Part shown: positions 63,296 through 64,000 of the stretch, piece after piece
Numbering within the stretch: the first letter of the stretch is position 1
How the letters are laid out: each line of letters starts with the position of its first letter
Assembly: GCF_014643375.1 (NCBI RefSeq)
Contig: NZ_BMJJ01000002.1
Coordinates: 372,345 to 436,344 of the forward strand
Length of the DNA: 64,000 bases
Direction of reading: 5' to 3'
Origin: Aureimonas glaciei
GTDB taxonomy: Bacteria; Pseudomonadota; Alphaproteobacteria; Rhizobiales; Rhizobiaceae
Notes under the pieces: model-generated
What the model was told of the DNA's origin: nothing
Database searches by the model: none
Seen by the model: the letters and a program-made list of their open reading frames with translations, nothing else
Translations under genes and position numbers: made by a program

Positions 63296-63973
63296 ATGCT
63301 CAGGTTGAAAACCACCGATATCGGGCGTGCCGCCTCGGCCGCCGATCTCATCGTCGAGTCCCTGCGGGAAGCCATCGTCCAGGGCGAGCTGCGCGATGGC
63401 GAGCTCTTGCGCCAGGATCAGATCGCCTCGCTCTTCAACGTCAGCCGCATTCCGGTGCGCGAGGCCCTGGCGCGATTGGAAGCGCTCGGTCTCGTCACCA
63501 ACCAGCGCTACAAGGGGGCCGTCGTCGCCTCGCTGTCCCTCGATGAGATCGCCGAGACCTTCGAGTTCAGGGCGCTGATCGAGCCCGAGGTGCTGCGTCT
63601 GGCAGCCGCCAGCATGAGCCGCGAGTCCCTCGACGAGGCGGCTCGGCACTGCCAGGCCTTTGCCGCAGAGACCAATCCGGAGCTTTGGGCGCAGCTCAAC
63701 CGCGCCTTCCACTACGCGCTCTATCGCGATGCGAACCGCCCCTATCACCTGCAGGTCGTTTCCAGCGCGCTCGACAAAGTGGGGCGCTATCTCAAGGCGC
63801 AGCTCGCTCTGACCGATGGCATGGACCAGGCGCGCCGGGAGCATCAGGCGATCCTCGACGCTTGTCTGGCGGGCGACGGCGACCGGGCCGCGGAGCTCAC
63901 CCGGGCCCATATCCTCGACGCCAGCCACTCCCTCGTCGCGTTTCTCCAGCGCGAGCGGGGCGAGCAGGCCTGA
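63296..63973 (+). CDS. GntR-family (FCD) transcriptional regulator of the TRAP operon
   Basis: A 225-residue FadR-type regulator with the winged helix-turn-helix at about 15-78 (LRQDQIASLFNVSRIPVREA; VTNQRYKGAVVASLS) and an FCD domain after about residue 85 carrying Asp/His metal-ligand candidates (NRAFHYALY; ARREHQAILDA; RAHILDA). Start ATG 63296 with AAGGA upstream. It is divergent from dctQ and probably binds the ATTGGATCCAAT site. HypR of hydroxyproline use is a GntR protein, consistent with the neighbouring HypD-like lyase. Confidence 0.9.
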   Translation: MLRLKTTDIGRAASAADLIVESLREAIVQGELRDGELLRQDQIASLFNVSRIPVREALARLEALGLVTNQRYKGAVVASLSLDEIAETFEFRALIEPEVLRLAAASMSRESLDEAARHCQAFAAETNPELWAQLNRAFHYALYRDANRPYHLQVVSSALDKVGRYLKAQLALTDGMDQARREHQAILDACLAGDGDRAAELTRAHILDASHSLVAFLQRERGEQA

Positions 63974-64000
63974 TTTCGGCGTCGCGGGGCTCAGACCATA

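Overview
The window is a high-GC, densely coding stretch of an alphaproteobacterial chromosome. Gene content points to the Hyphomicrobiales (Rhizobiaceae, Aurantimonadaceae or relatives): a rhizobial-type rhamnose locus (rhaD fused to a dehydrogenase, rhaI), an fdsGBA-fdhD-fdsD formate dehydrogenase operon, glxBCD-glnT and soxBDAG operons, many solute importers with local regulators, and intergenic palindromes built around CATCTCCCCCTCAAGG. The family-level placement is inference. I see no tRNA, rRNA, CRISPR array or insertion sequence.

Layout. 1-8.5 kb: L-rhamnose catabolism. A DeoR regulator, a sugar kinase, a polyol dehydrogenase and a (truncated) SDR run leftwards; rhaD, rhaI and a SIS protein run rightwards. 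8.8-10.5 kb: ribB fused to a dead GTP-cyclohydrolase-II-like domain, then queF. 10.8-18 kb: LysR regulator and the NAD-dependent formate dehydrogenase operon, with a perfect 45-bp-arm palindrome between fdsB and fdsA. 18-21.5 kb: a tightly overlapping operon of a GT2 glycosyltransferase, an acyl-CoA-dehydrogenase-like protein, a PIG-L deacetylase and a NodS-like methyltransferase. 21.7-26.8 kb: TetR/SDR/MaoC, a transglutaminase-like protein, two HAD phosphatases and a DUF2188 protein. 26.9-29 kb: a quorum-sensing locus (LuxR, 20-bp lux-box-like palindrome, LuxI, small coupled protein, XRE regulator).

29-41 kb: two leftward operons, soxBDAG and glxBCD-glnT. Their subunit types and order match mgdABCD-mgsABC-gmaS of the N-methylglutamate pathway of methylamine oxidation. 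Between them lie a cupin regulator and a lower-GC PD-(D/E)XK nuclease-like gene. 41-46.3 kb: a GlxA/SouR-type regulator, arginase plus an ornithine cyclodeaminase gene broken by an internal deletion, an Lrp regulator and a YeeE/YedE sulfur transporter. 46.4-51.9 kb: GntR regulator, M20 amidohydrolase and a complete polar amino-acid ABC importer. 52-54 kb: two universal stress proteins. 54.3-58.9 kb: sugar epimerase/dehydrogenase and a CUT2 sugar ABC importer with a divergent binding-protein gene. 59-64 kb: DapA-family lyase, TRAP transporter and GntR regulator, probably for hydroxyproline or a related acid.

The genes fit a heterotroph using plant- and osmolyte-derived compounds: rhamnose, methylated amines, arginine, peptides, sugars and organic acids. 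Formaldehyde from methylated-amine or sarcosine oxidation could end as formate, which the Fds enzyme oxidises to CO2 with gain of NADH.
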